Below are positions 1 to 8,800 of a DNA stretch of 64,000 bases, one piece after another. Position 1 is the first letter of the stretch. Each line of letters opens with the position of its first letter. The notes beneath the pieces were generated by a model, which saw only the letters and a program-made list of their open reading frames with translations, made no database searches and had not been told where the DNA came from. The stretch spans positions 15,970,252 to 16,034,251 of the forward strand of contig NC_037595.1 in assembly GCF_003073045.1 (NCBI RefSeq), in the 5' to 3' direction. This stretch comes from Pomacea canaliculata. Taxonomy: Eukaryota; Mollusca; Gastropoda; Architaenioglossa; Ampullariidae. The translations under genes were made by a program, and so were the position numbers.

Positions 1-257
1 ACCTAGCTTACTGCGTGGACTTTGCGACATTTAAAAAGTGCCAGTTAAAAATCGTTGTGTAATCGATTAACTTTTTAATTGATTCGTTTTCATCAAGCAA
101 GGGGATAACACTACAATCTCTAAAACAAACTGTGCCACAATGAACACAGTATGTAAAGATACTAAAAGGTAGTAAATCTTAATATAAAGTAAGTCCAAGA
201 GAGTTAAATCTTCCTTCCGAGAATTATAAGTTACAGGCCCTCGAGTGACGTGCACCG

Positions 258-1310
258 ATGAATTTCTCAAGGAACACGATCTCTAGTAACGACTCTGCCT
301 TTTCCTTACCCTGGGAGGGATCAGGTGATTTAATCAGCGAAGACACTTATAACACCCTTAATCATGTTTTCAACGGTTCCATTTCCTTACTTATTTGCTT
401 GGTCGGCATTCCCGCCAACTTGGTCACGTGCCTGGTGTTCTGGCGTCAGGGTCTGCGAGACAGAATGAACCTCTGTCTCTTCTGTCTGGCTGCCGTGGAC
501 CTGCTGTACCTGGGGGCTGTGGTTCCAATCTCTTGTGTCAGTGCCTTTCTTCGTGTCAGTCACAGCAATATGGCAGAGGAGTACTTTTTGAAGACTCTAA
601 TGTATGGTTCGGGCTTGGTGTATGGTCTGCGTGCGACTTCCGGTTGTTATAATATGATCATCGCGGTAGAGAGGTGCGTGTGTGTGGTGTTTCCGCTCAA
701 AGCCGCTTCACTCTTACACACTCGTACTATGGGCGTGTTGCTGGCTGTGTGCTTTATCTTGATACAGCTTGGCTACACTGTCATCCCCCTACAGTTATCA
801 GTGGTTAGTCTTGAGGTAGAAGGAAAGGTACAATGGCGGTACGTGCTCACACAACTGTTTCTCGACAACAAGGATCTGTTTCAAGCTGTAGAGATGTCAG
901 TCCTGACAGTGTCACTGCCAATAACAACATTCCTCGTAGTGTTCATCACAGCTGTCATCACCGTCATCAAACTGACAGCAGCGCTGAAGTGGCGAGAGAA
1001 GACGAGTTGCACGTGCAAGGATAAAGTAGGTCACCAGACGGCGCTGACCAAGATGCTTCTGCTCGTGTCCTTCATCTACATCTGTACCATGATCCCTAGC
1101 GTGTCGCTGACCATTACTCGACTGGTGGTCCCAGAGTTTTCCGCGTCTGGTCGTTATTATTACCTGTTCATGGGGTCCCACATCGTCGCCAACGCCGTCC
1201 CTCAGGTTCAAAGTGCCTTAAACTTTTTTGTCTACTATAGCCGGTCGTCACGGTTCAAGTCGGTTAGTCTCGCTATGGTTGGTTGTCAGACACAGTTAAT
1301 GCACTGTTAG
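258..1310 (+). CDS. Rhodopsin-like GPCR, gastropod chemosensory-receptor-like (copy 1)
   Basis: Intronless 350-residue seven-transmembrane receptor. Visible helices: TM1 about 40-62 with PANLV, TM2 about 71-93 with the conserved Asp (AAVDLLY, D81), TM3 about 112-142 ending in ERC (138-140) where most class A receptors have DRY, TM4 157-178, TM5 212-238 with P221, TM6 263-287 with CTMIP, and TM7 305-327 with NFFVYY where NPxxY is usual. The N-terminus has N-glycosylation sequons (NFS, NDS, NGS). ECL2 has no cysteine, so the usual TM3-ECL2 disulphide is absent. The start was chosen because MNFS aligns with the MNVT/MNVS starts of the sister copies. An AATAAA lies at 1464-1469. The ERC and PLK block resembles Aplysia/Elysia candidate chemoreceptors (family knowledge); ligand unknown. 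Confidence 0.9.
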   Translation: MNFSRNTISSNDSAFSLPWEGSGDLISEDTYNTLNHVFNGSISLLICLVGIPANLVTCLVFWRQGLRDRMNLCLFCLAAVDLLYLGAVVPISCVSAFLRVSHSNMAEEYFLKTLMYGSGLVYGLRATSGCYNMIIAVERCVCVVFPLKAASLLHTRTMGVLLAVCFILIQLGYTVIPLQLSVVSLEVEGKVQWRYVLTQLFLDNKDLFQAVEMSVLTVSLPITTFLVVFITAVITVIKLTAALKWREKTSCTCKDKVGHQTALTKMLLLVSFIYICTMIPSVSLTITRLVVPEFSASGRYYYLFMGSHIVANAVPQVQSALNFFVYYSRSSRFKSVSLAMVGCQTQLMHC

Positions 1311-2951
1311 TACACTTAGTCTATACTGTCCTTGTTTGTAGGAGTATCTGAGTCTCGCTACATGTCTCTGTTAGACACAGTGAACACACTCCTTGTCTAT
1401 ACGAGTCTGTTAGTCTATGTGTGCTGAGTAGTTGAGCTCCTCGACTACAGTAGAGAAGAAATTAATAAATCCATGCGAGGGCAGATAACTATAACCAAGT
1501 CCTCTGACCTCAGAGTTATTTGGTTGTAAGCGCATGTTCTCATTTGCTTCTTTTGAAATATAAAGTGTCGGAAATGGTATCCATTTATTATACTTACAAG
1601 CGGAAATGGCCATTATTTTAATTGTTTCTTAATTCAGATTTATTCTCTCTCTCACACACACAGAGCTTAATCATGAACAACACTGAATTAGGGTGAGAAT
1701 GGAGTACACCAGTTACAAAAGGAAAAAGTCGTTCACCCAAATGAAATTGGGAACAGGTTGAATGGCAGCGATATCCGTAGTTTGGGTGTGGAATAAGAGG
1801 AGGATGGCTCACCAGATTTCTGTGATATATTTTATGATGATATAAGTGGATCTGTTTGGTGATGGTGTGAAACCAAATATTCTCAGGTTGACTTTGTCGC
1901 TTTGACATGAACCATGATATTCTGGTTCCAAGATAGAATGTCTTTTTATCTTGTTTTAAAAACGCTCTGAAACAGATTTGTCTGTAATTGTTAACGGGAA
2001 AACTATGTCAACGCTTTGTCACTACTGATCTTTGCTAATGGATGTGACGAGTATATACTCTTGGTCTACAAGCTGATGAAGTCTAACTCACGCTCTACAT
2101 AAACCTTTATTCAGTACTTTGCTATTGTTAACAGTACATAATTGTGTACTTGATACTTACATTACATATTGCTTGAGCTAATTACAAGATTTAATTATTT
2201 ATTTCATTCCGAAGCTGGTTCGGCTATACAGTCGTAGCGGAGACCTGATGGAGCTCAGCAACGGTGAACTCACGCCAGCCGACCCAGTCTTATCCCCGCA
2301 TTAGAAGGTCCCCCAGTGAACAGCCTGTTCACTCCTTCAAGTTACTCACCCAACCCTTCTTCTGTTTGCCGCGGCATCGACCGCCTTCAACGCGAACCTT
2401 GAAGGACCGTCTTCAGCAAGGTGTCATGGCGGACCACGTGGCCGACCCGCCAGCTTCTGCTGCTTGACGGAGGCTGTTACAAAGTAAATGTTACGAATTA
2501 AATGTATCCATTTTGTGGGGTGTGCCGCCCGATGTCCGGTGGCACTATAACAGGTATTTGACCCCCGCGCTGCTTTGATCCTATCCATCTAAAGAAGAGG
2601 TGAGAAACATTTTTTCATCCAAAGGCCATTTTTATACTTATAGCATTATTCGCGGCCTTAGGAAATTACCTACCTGACAATGAGACTGTTATATTTGATC
2701 AAGATGAAGTTTCGTTACCGTGTGTAACACTTTTGCTGCGTCTTCTTTCCCAGTCTACATTTCTCAACAGCAGACATCAAACCGGGAGTGGTCCTGCCTC
2801 AGTTTTGGGTTAAAGTCACTTGCCTGCATCATTCTCCAAAACCGTCCAAACAGGCGGCGCGCAGCCGACAAGCAATATATATATACGTGTCTGTCTCGTC
2901 ATGTATGTTCTGTCTCTCATTTAATGGGCATTCCTTGCTTGTCTTTCAAAA
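1311..2951. other. Intergenic DNA, no gene seen
   Basis: AT-rich DNA 3' of receptor copy 1, with a possible polyA signal at 1464-1469. The part at about 2205-2480 is distinctly GC-richer than its surroundings and reads like an inserted dispersed repeat, but no family was recognised and no end repeats were found. Nothing else can be supported. Confidence 0.4.
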
Positions 2952-3006
2952 TGTACGTTGTTGTTGTTGTTACTGTTGCTGTTATTGTTGTTATTATTAT
3001 TATTCA
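2952..3006. repeat. Imperfect GTT/ATT trinucleotide microsatellite
   Basis: A run of GTT, interrupted by ACT and GCT units, grading into ATT repeats. Simple-sequence DNA without coding support. Confidence 0.75.
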
Positions 3007-3054
3007 TTTATGTTGCTACAAAGAAATCTTATAAGTTTGTTGAAATTCGGTTGC

Positions 3055-3082
3055 CTTTGCGGGCCGGATGTTCCCCACCCCT
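3055..3082 (-). mobile_element. Terminal fragment of a hAT-type element, inverted relative to its neighbour
   Basis: On the minus strand this begins CAGGGGTGGGGAACATCCGG, nearly the same as the left end of the complete element at 3099-3300, so the two ends face each other across two almost identical octamers (GTCTAGAG and GTCTAGAC). No matching second end was found to the left, so it appears truncated. Confidence 0.5.
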
Positions 3083-3098
3083 GGTCTAGAGTCTAGAC

Positions 3099-3300
3099 CA
3101 GGGGTGGGCAATTAATTTTCCCAAGGGGCCGGATGAGAAACTGGGATGGTTCTAGAGGGCCGGACTAATATAGTTAACCTGCAAGTTTTACCCAATACTG
3201 TATATATAGTATATTTACTGGTGGGCGGCCAGCGGGCGGGCCGGTCAGAGACAGGAGGCGGGCCGGATCCGGCCCGCGGGCCGGCGTTTGCCCAGGTCTG
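3099..3300. mobile_element. Non-autonomous hAT-type MITE, 202 bp, with 8-bp TSD
   Basis: The element starts CAGGGGTGGGCAA and ends with the complement of CAGACCTGGGCAA, 13-bp terminal inverted repeats differing at three positions. It is flanked on both sides by the same octamer GTCTAGAC (3091-3098 and 3301-3308). An 8-bp target duplication with CAG...CTG termini is the hAT signature. The interior is rich in GGGCCGG motifs and has no transposase reading frame, so mobilisation would have needed an autonomous relative. Confidence 0.85.
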
Positions 3301-3450
3301 GTCTAGACTGTTCTAGTCGGTTAGCGTGCGTGTGTGACTGACAAGAGCGTTGTTAAGTAGAATGTTTGGTGCGCATGCGTGACAGGAAGATACTAGGTGT
3401 TTGTAGATGTTTTGTACATTGTAGTTTCTACTTGCAACAATCATGCGACG

Positions 3451-3570
3451 TATTTGGTCTTCTTTGGTCATGTGACCCGGCACAACATCTTATCGAAGAC
3501 TGTCCGTCAAGATGCCGCGGTGGTCAAAGGAAGAACTGACTTACGAAGGTCAAAGACTGACTGGTCGTCC
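3451..3570 (+). mobile_element. LINE-like fragment (C-terminal end of a reverse-transcriptase ORF)
   Basis: Translation at 3451-3510 gives YLVFFGHVTRHNILSKTVRQ, which matches the FGHV-R-x-LxKTVxQG pattern common near the C-terminus of animal non-LTR retrotransposon ORF2 proteins. The expected Gly/Arg-rich continuation is only faintly visible after 3510. No endonuclease or reverse-transcriptase core is present, so this is a short degraded remnant. Family assignment is inference. Confidence 0.5.
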
Positions 3571-4282
3571 TGCACAGGACCTACTGTCACCCACAATAGG
3601 CAAGAGTAGCTGCCCTGTCAGCTGCCCCGTCTACCCATGTCATTCCCCCCAAACACAGGTGGTGGTCAAAGGACGACTGAAAGTGACCAGTAGATCAGTA
3701 AAATGTAGTATATATATAGAGAGAGAGACAGTAATGGAGTGACCGCAGAGAGAATGCGCAGGCATTGTCAGGCGTGTGTCACCTGTAGTCAGCGGATGTT
3801 GCGCGAGGTAAGTTTGAACGTGTGTCGTTGATCGTGTTCCGACTTGTGTCGCCGATTGCCAGCGTGTCAACTGTCTACGAGTTACACAGGCCATTGTATA
3901 AAACTGAAAATAAAATCTTGTGGAAACTCTCTTCGACTGCAAGGTCTCAGTTTTCTTGGAGAGGATGCACTGGATGTCACTGTAGGTAAGGACCCACGAG
4001 CCATTGACGATATCATAAACCAGCCTGGTTCAAGGCCAGAACAACATGGTCAAAGTCAGGTAGGGTGATTATAGGTGGGCAGCGGTCAGCAAAGTGGAAT
4101 CTTATTGTCCATTTTTACAACTTAACACAGTACGTTCATTGGTGAAGGCGATCGAGGCCCAAGGGTGGAGGTAAGACATAGCTGTTTAGGTTCTAGCGTG
4201 GTAGGCAGCAGTCTCTTTAGTATAATATCGATAGTGTCAGGGCCGGGTAGATTTGTTTCTGGAGGTCACGTGGTTAGAGGGG
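3571..4282. other. Intergenic DNA, no gene seen
   Basis: Contains short open frames of 60-100 codons on both strands without recognisable domains, and a TA/GA-rich run near 3707-3727. Nothing here supports a gene. Confidence 0.35.
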
Positions 4283-4284
4283 TA

Positions 4285-4782
4285 CAGTGTTCCCTCGCTA
4301 CTTCGCGGTTCATCTATCGCGGATTCACTACTTCGCGGTTTTTTTGAGTGAAGTATCGATCGCTACTTCCGCGCTGGGAATGATCGTTCTACAAAATACC
4401 ATAGATATTTCAACAGGAAAAAGACGACAAATTTAGCTATATTTGTATTTCTATTAAAATATCATGGTAATTTTGTGAATAGTCAGATGAAAGAAATAAT
4501 TGTGTATGAGAAATCCATTGCTATGCGTAAGCGAGGAGCCATGATTGGTATCTCCCATCTCGCAGCCAGTTCGCATCAGTTTTTTTGGGTTTTTTGGTTT
4601 AATTTTTTACACTTAAGTGTTATTGTACTGTATTAATACCATGATTAATATATTACTTTACACTAACACGATATTGTTTTTCATGTATATATTATTATTG
4701 CATGTATGTCCATAATTCGCGGAAATTCGTTTATCGTGGCTGGTCTTGGAACCTATCCCCCGCGATAAACGAGGGAACACTG
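4285..4782. mobile_element. Tc1/mariner (Tigger-like) MITE, 498 bp, TA target duplication
   Basis: Terminal inverted repeats: the left end is CAGTGTTCCCTCGCTACTTC and the complement of the right end is CAGTGTTCCCTCGTTTATCG; both continue into CGCGG. TA dinucleotides flank the ends (4283-4284 and 4783-4784). The TACAGTG...CACTGTA structure and the CCCTCG-rich ends resemble TcMar-Tigger elements. The interior is AT-rich with no transposase frame, so it is non-autonomous. Confidence 0.8.
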
Positions 4783-4908
4783 TATATAGCTTAAGTTAAA
4801 TGTGTAGTCGAGGCCTTCTAAAATATTAGGATCTGCCCCAGGCCCAGACCTTATCCCTTACCGAATGCTCCAATGCTTGTGTTGTATTTGCGGTTTCTGT
4901 AGCAGACG

Positions 4909-5076
4909 TCTTCACTCTTACACACTCGTACTATGGGCGTGTTGCTGGCTGTGTGCTTTATCTTAGTACAGCTAGAATATCTTGTTGTTCCTCTACAGTT
5001 ATTAGTCGTTCACGTTGAAACAGCAGGAACAGTGGAATGGTGGTATGAGCCCACACAGCTGTTTGTCGACAATAAA
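4909..5076 (+). pseudogene. GPCR fragment (TM4 to ECL2) of the local receptor family
   Basis: About 56 codons stay in frame and match receptor copy 2 from the end of ICL2 (SLLHTRTMGVLLAVCF) through TM4 to the ECL2 motif (YEPTQLFVDNK). Both edges stop abruptly: upstream of 4909 and downstream of 5076 there is no receptor sequence. It shares the copy-2-like LVVPLQLLVV stretch, so it probably derives from that gene or its parent. Without the other helices it cannot be a receptor. It lies 127 bp after the Tigger-like MITE. Confidence 0.85.
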
Positions 5077-6706
5077 CAAAAAACTAAATGCGGAGAAGAA
5101 AACAAATAATCTACATTTACCAGTAACTATATCTACAAAGTTACCTAATAATATACAGCTAACATTTTACCAATTATCTACATCTAAAGCCTCACCTGAC
5201 AGTAAAACCTCCTTCCACATCTAGCACTTCCTGTAGTGCAAGATAAATGTCGAGAAAGAAGAACCTTCCCTACAAAATCAAACACTCATCATCGACCTAA
5301 AACACTGAAGCTGCCGACTGTGAGTTGGGAAGTCTTCATAGACAGACATACATGGCGGCCGACCTGTACTTTCTGGGTTCTAGCCCTCGCTCGGCTGACC
5401 AAATAGACAATAATAATGATAACTTAGATATATCTATATAGATATTAAGCTTTACAGGTATACCCGCTAAAAATTTACATTTGCCACGTGGACATTCGCA
5501 TTCTTTCCAAAACACCACAAGATCGCTGTAGCTTGCTGCTTCCCTTCCCAGTGGCACAAATAATTATTGAATAAACAAAATAATCAATCTTAGAACACTT
5601 TGTACACAAACGATGTAGTAAATTACAGAAACAATTATGTTTTTAAAAGGCACGTGTGAAGCAATCAAATTGTCCGCACAAGTACCTCAGCCTCAGCTTC
5701 CCTTGAGCACGGCCTCCCGCCCTCCACACACAACATGTCCTCATGGCGACTGGCCAGAGTCCCAGCCAAGATGCAGCCAGCCAACAGCATCCTGTCAACT
5801 TGGACAAGGGGTCAGCATGGCCCGAACCGCACGAGAAGTCCAAACATTTGTGAACCAGCGATTTCCACGTAAATACAGAGAGGAAACTGCACATCCGTTA
5901 CCCTCCCCCTCCCGTACCTGCTCTGACATTGACACAAAGAAACTTTTGAATTAAAGCACTTCAGTAATCAGCGACTCTAGATACACAGTTACAAACTCTC
6001 TATACACACACAAACACAAACAATCTCCTCCCTCTTAGCTGAATGTTCTCTTAAAAATATCGTGCAGCCTACTTACATTGATTTTCCTGCAATAATCCTT
6101 TTCACGTTTACTCATATAATTAATCCAACTCCAGAGAAACAAGACACGCCCTGATAATATTTCAGGCAAACATTCTATGTTTCTAAAATACAAAATCTAG
6201 TGTAAGAGTACATTAGGTACACGAATACAAACACATTTGAAATAAAAAAATCTGTTCAACTGCAATAAGTAATAAAGGGAGCGTACATTAATTTGCTTAC
6301 TATCTTCGCTCGGTAAATAACCACCAGCATCCGGGCATGTTTATAAGACTGTATTTGGAGAGAATGTGTCCAGCGTTTTGTCTTCTCACACGAAGAAACA
6401 GATGATATTAAGAAGGCCTTCAATCAATGGTTGTCATGGGCGTGAGACGAAGTAAGACAATAACATTTACTCAGCGGGTATCTGTAGGTCCCACCGGCTG
6501 TAAACAGTTGTTAGAGACATCATACTTAACTGCGACCAAGACAAATCATAAGCACTTTGTAATATTGGATATGTTTTCATGAAATCTAAAATTAAAAGTT
6601 ATAAAATTTAAAAAATCGAACTTTCAACGTACTAGCTTATTAAAAAAGACAAATGTTAGAAAGGGACAAAGAATAGAAAATAAAAAGGCCCAGGACTCAA
6701 GTCGCA
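5077..6706. other. Intergenic DNA; one weak signal-peptide-like mini-ORF
   Basis: AT-rich, mostly featureless. On the minus strand 5665-5790 encodes 41 residues beginning MLLAGCILAGTLAS, which looks like a secretion signal followed by an acidic tail with two cysteines, but no downstream exon or homologue was recognised. Treat as speculative. Confidence 0.3.
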
Positions 6707-7750
6707 ATGAATGTCACAGAAAAAGCAGGAATTTGTAAAGATGAGTCGACGATTTTCATGTCGCTGGAGGTCCTGGGCGATTTAATAACGGAGAACACTT
6801 ATCATACGCTGAAGGATGTTTTCAACGGGTATATCTCATTACTTATTTGTATAGTGGGCATTCCCGCCAACTTGGTCACGTGCCTGGTGTTCTGGCGTCA
6901 GGGTCTGCGAGACCGCATGAACCTCTGTCTCTTCTGTCTGGCTGCTGTGGACCTGCTGTACATGACCAGTGTGGTGCCTGTGTCCTGCATCAGCGCCTTT
7001 CTTCATATCAGTCACAGCAGTTATGCAGATGAATACTTTGTGAAGACTGTCATGGGTGGCGTTGGTGTGGTACATGGTTTGCGTGCGACTTCCGGTTGTT
7101 ATAATATGATCATCGCGGTTGAGAGGTGCGTGTGTGTAGTGTTTCCGCTCAAAGCCGCTTCACTCTTACACACTCGTACTATGGGCGTGTTGCTGGCTGT
7201 GTGCTTTATCTTAGTACAGCTAGGATATCTTGTTGTTCCTCTACAGTTATTAGTCGTTCGCGTTGAAACAGGAGGAGCTGTGCAATGGCGGTATGAGCCC
7301 ACGCAACTGTATCTCGACAACAAAGAATTTTTCGAAGCTGTAGAGATGTCAGTCCTGACAGTGTCACTGCCAATGACCACGTTCCTTGTGGTGTCTGTCT
7401 CGTCTGTCATCACTGTCATCAAGCTGACAGCAGCACTCAAGTGGCGAGAGAAGACGAGTTCGACAAGCGGCGAGAAAGCGGGTCACCAGACGGCGCTGAC
7501 CAAGATGCTTCTGCTCGTGTCCTTCATCTACATCTGTACCATGATTCCCAGCGTGTCCCTGAACATCACCAGGCTTCTTGTTCTGGAATTTTCCCCACAT
7601 GGTCGTTACTACTACCTGTTTATTGCCACCCAGATCATCGCTAACATCTTTCCTGTAGCTCACAGTGCCTCCAACTTCTTTGTGTATTACAAGCGGTCGT
7701 CTCGGTTCAGGTCCGTGTTTCTCTCTGTGTGTAATTGTAACTTAATATAA
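6707..7750 (+). CDS. Rhodopsin-like GPCR, chemosensory-receptor-like (copy 2)
   Basis: Intronless, 347 residues, same seven-helix plan as copy 1: PANLV in TM1, AAVDLLY in TM2, AVERCVCVVFPLK at the TM3/ICL2 border, CTMIPSVS in TM6 and ASNFFVYY in TM7. The N-terminus starts MNVTEKAGI and contains a sequon. ICL3 is short and basic (KWREKTSSTSGEK). ECL2 lacks cysteine but keeps the family motif QWRYEPTQLYLDNK. The DNA of the TM1-TM2 and TM3-TM4 blocks is nearly identical to other copies while ECL1 and the TM4-ECL2 junction differ. The fragment at 4909-5076 is its closest partner in ECL2. Class A membership is clear; ligand and tissue are unknown. Confidence 0.9.
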   Translation: MNVTEKAGICKDESTIFMSLEVLGDLITENTYHTLKDVFNGYISLLICIVGIPANLVTCLVFWRQGLRDRMNLCLFCLAAVDLLYMTSVVPVSCISAFLHISHSSYADEYFVKTVMGGVGVVHGLRATSGCYNMIIAVERCVCVVFPLKAASLLHTRTMGVLLAVCFILVQLGYLVVPLQLLVVRVETGGAVQWRYEPTQLYLDNKEFFEAVEMSVLTVSLPMTTFLVVSVSSVITVIKLTAALKWREKTSSTSGEKAGHQTALTKMLLLVSFIYICTMIPSVSLNITRLLVLEFSPHGRYYYLFIATQIIANIFPVAHSASNFFVYYKRSSRFRSVFLSVCNCNLI

Positions 7751-8590
7751 ATTTGCTGAGAGCCATTGATCTGTATTCCATTTGAACATAGACAAACTTC
7801 TGTTTATTGAATTCTACACTTACAGTCCGTAATGTTTGTGTCTATTACTGAGATAAAATGTCTGCTCTTCATTAGCAGTACTTGATTGTGTCTGTTTCTG
7901 CTGCTAAAATCGCTAACTCATCGTATGTTTGCACTATATTAAATTGTGTTTACAGGGCTGGATGCCTTGGCGTGATGTAGCATTAGTTTGCTCGCCATGA
8001 AACGCCAATAGCCAGCCCCTCCTTCCCTCCAATTTGGGCACTTACCCTGGGACCACTCATCTGTAGAGAAAGACTGGTCAAGAACACTTTAGCTGCCGTC
8101 CTCGTCACTTTAATAAGTACATTCAACTGGTTATAACATTTTGAACACGTGTGTTTCCAGGAAAGTTTATTCAAAACGGCACGAGTTTCACATGTTATAA
8201 GATTCCTAAGCTCTGTAGCAACTCTCGTGCTATTAACTACCCGCGAGTCTGGAGAATAACATTATTTACGGAGAATAACAATTATAGAGAACAAGACACA
8301 TGTATTTATAGAGCCCCCTATCTTATTAACAAAGGCGGACTCTACGCGCATGAAGTCGCACGAAAGACACTTGTGAATAGTCATCACATGCATCTCACAC
8401 ACACACGCACACACGATGGAGAAAACCGGAGTACCCGCAGGAAGCTACCAACAGTTATCCCTGTAAATGTCGCATTAACAGAGAGTTATGTCATAGCCGA
8501 TATACGAATCAACAAACTAGTTTTTGACTGTCGTAGTGACAGACACCGCGCCCCCAACTGCCCTCAACTGGCCCTAACAGCCTACAACAG
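7751..8590. other. Intergenic DNA; imperfect inverted repeat
   Basis: Holds an imperfect inverted repeat at about 7951-8021 (GGGCTGG near the left arm, CCAGCCC near the right). An open frame of 150 codons at 8151-8603 (+) has no recognisable domain and low-complexity composition, and is not called as a gene. Confidence 0.35.
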
Positions 8591-8603
8591 CCCAGTACAA
8601 TGA

Positions 8604-8787
8604 GGGGAAGAAATTGGTGTTATACGCCGTGTTAGCAGCTAAGGTTATATCACGGCAAGCAAACAGATGCCACGTGCAGAGAAAGAACAGCGTGCCCGAG
8701 ACGTGAAATGAACTCACGGCAGCCAACCTTCACTGTATCGGTGACAGGTGCTAACAGCGCTAACCGTTGCGCCACCGGGCCGCTGCC
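8604..8787 (-). mobile_element. tRNA-derived SINE, 184 bp, with perfect 13-bp TSD
   Basis: Flanked by identical copies of CCCAGTACAATGA (8591-8603 and 8788-8800), a LINE-type target-site duplication. Read on the minus strand, the head contains a pol III A-box-like TGGCGCAACGG and, further on, a B-box-like GTTCATTTC; the body includes GCACGTGGCATCTGTTT and the tail ends AACACCAATTTCTTC. A second copy lies at 16661-16834. Mobilisation presumably relied on a partner LINE (family knowledge). Confidence 0.9.
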
Positions 8788-8800
8788 CCCAGTACAATGA

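Noticed and set aside
5637-5954. 105-codon plus-strand frame
   Set aside because: Pro/Ser-rich, no domain; overlaps the equally weak minus-strand signal-peptide-like frame.
7099-7440. Antisense open frames within receptor genes
   Set aside because: They recur at the same place in several receptor copies because the sense coding sequence is conserved; no independent coding signal.
8151-8603. 150-codon open frame on the plus strand
   Set aside because: No recognisable domain, unusual composition with a TH-rich stretch from CACACA repeats, and its end runs into the target duplication of the SINE; chance open frame is the simpler view.
8740-8787. tRNA gene on the minus strand
   Set aside because: The A-box and B-box-like sequences belong to the SINE head; no cloverleaf with a proper anticodon stem could be drawn, and the flanking target duplication proves a SINE.
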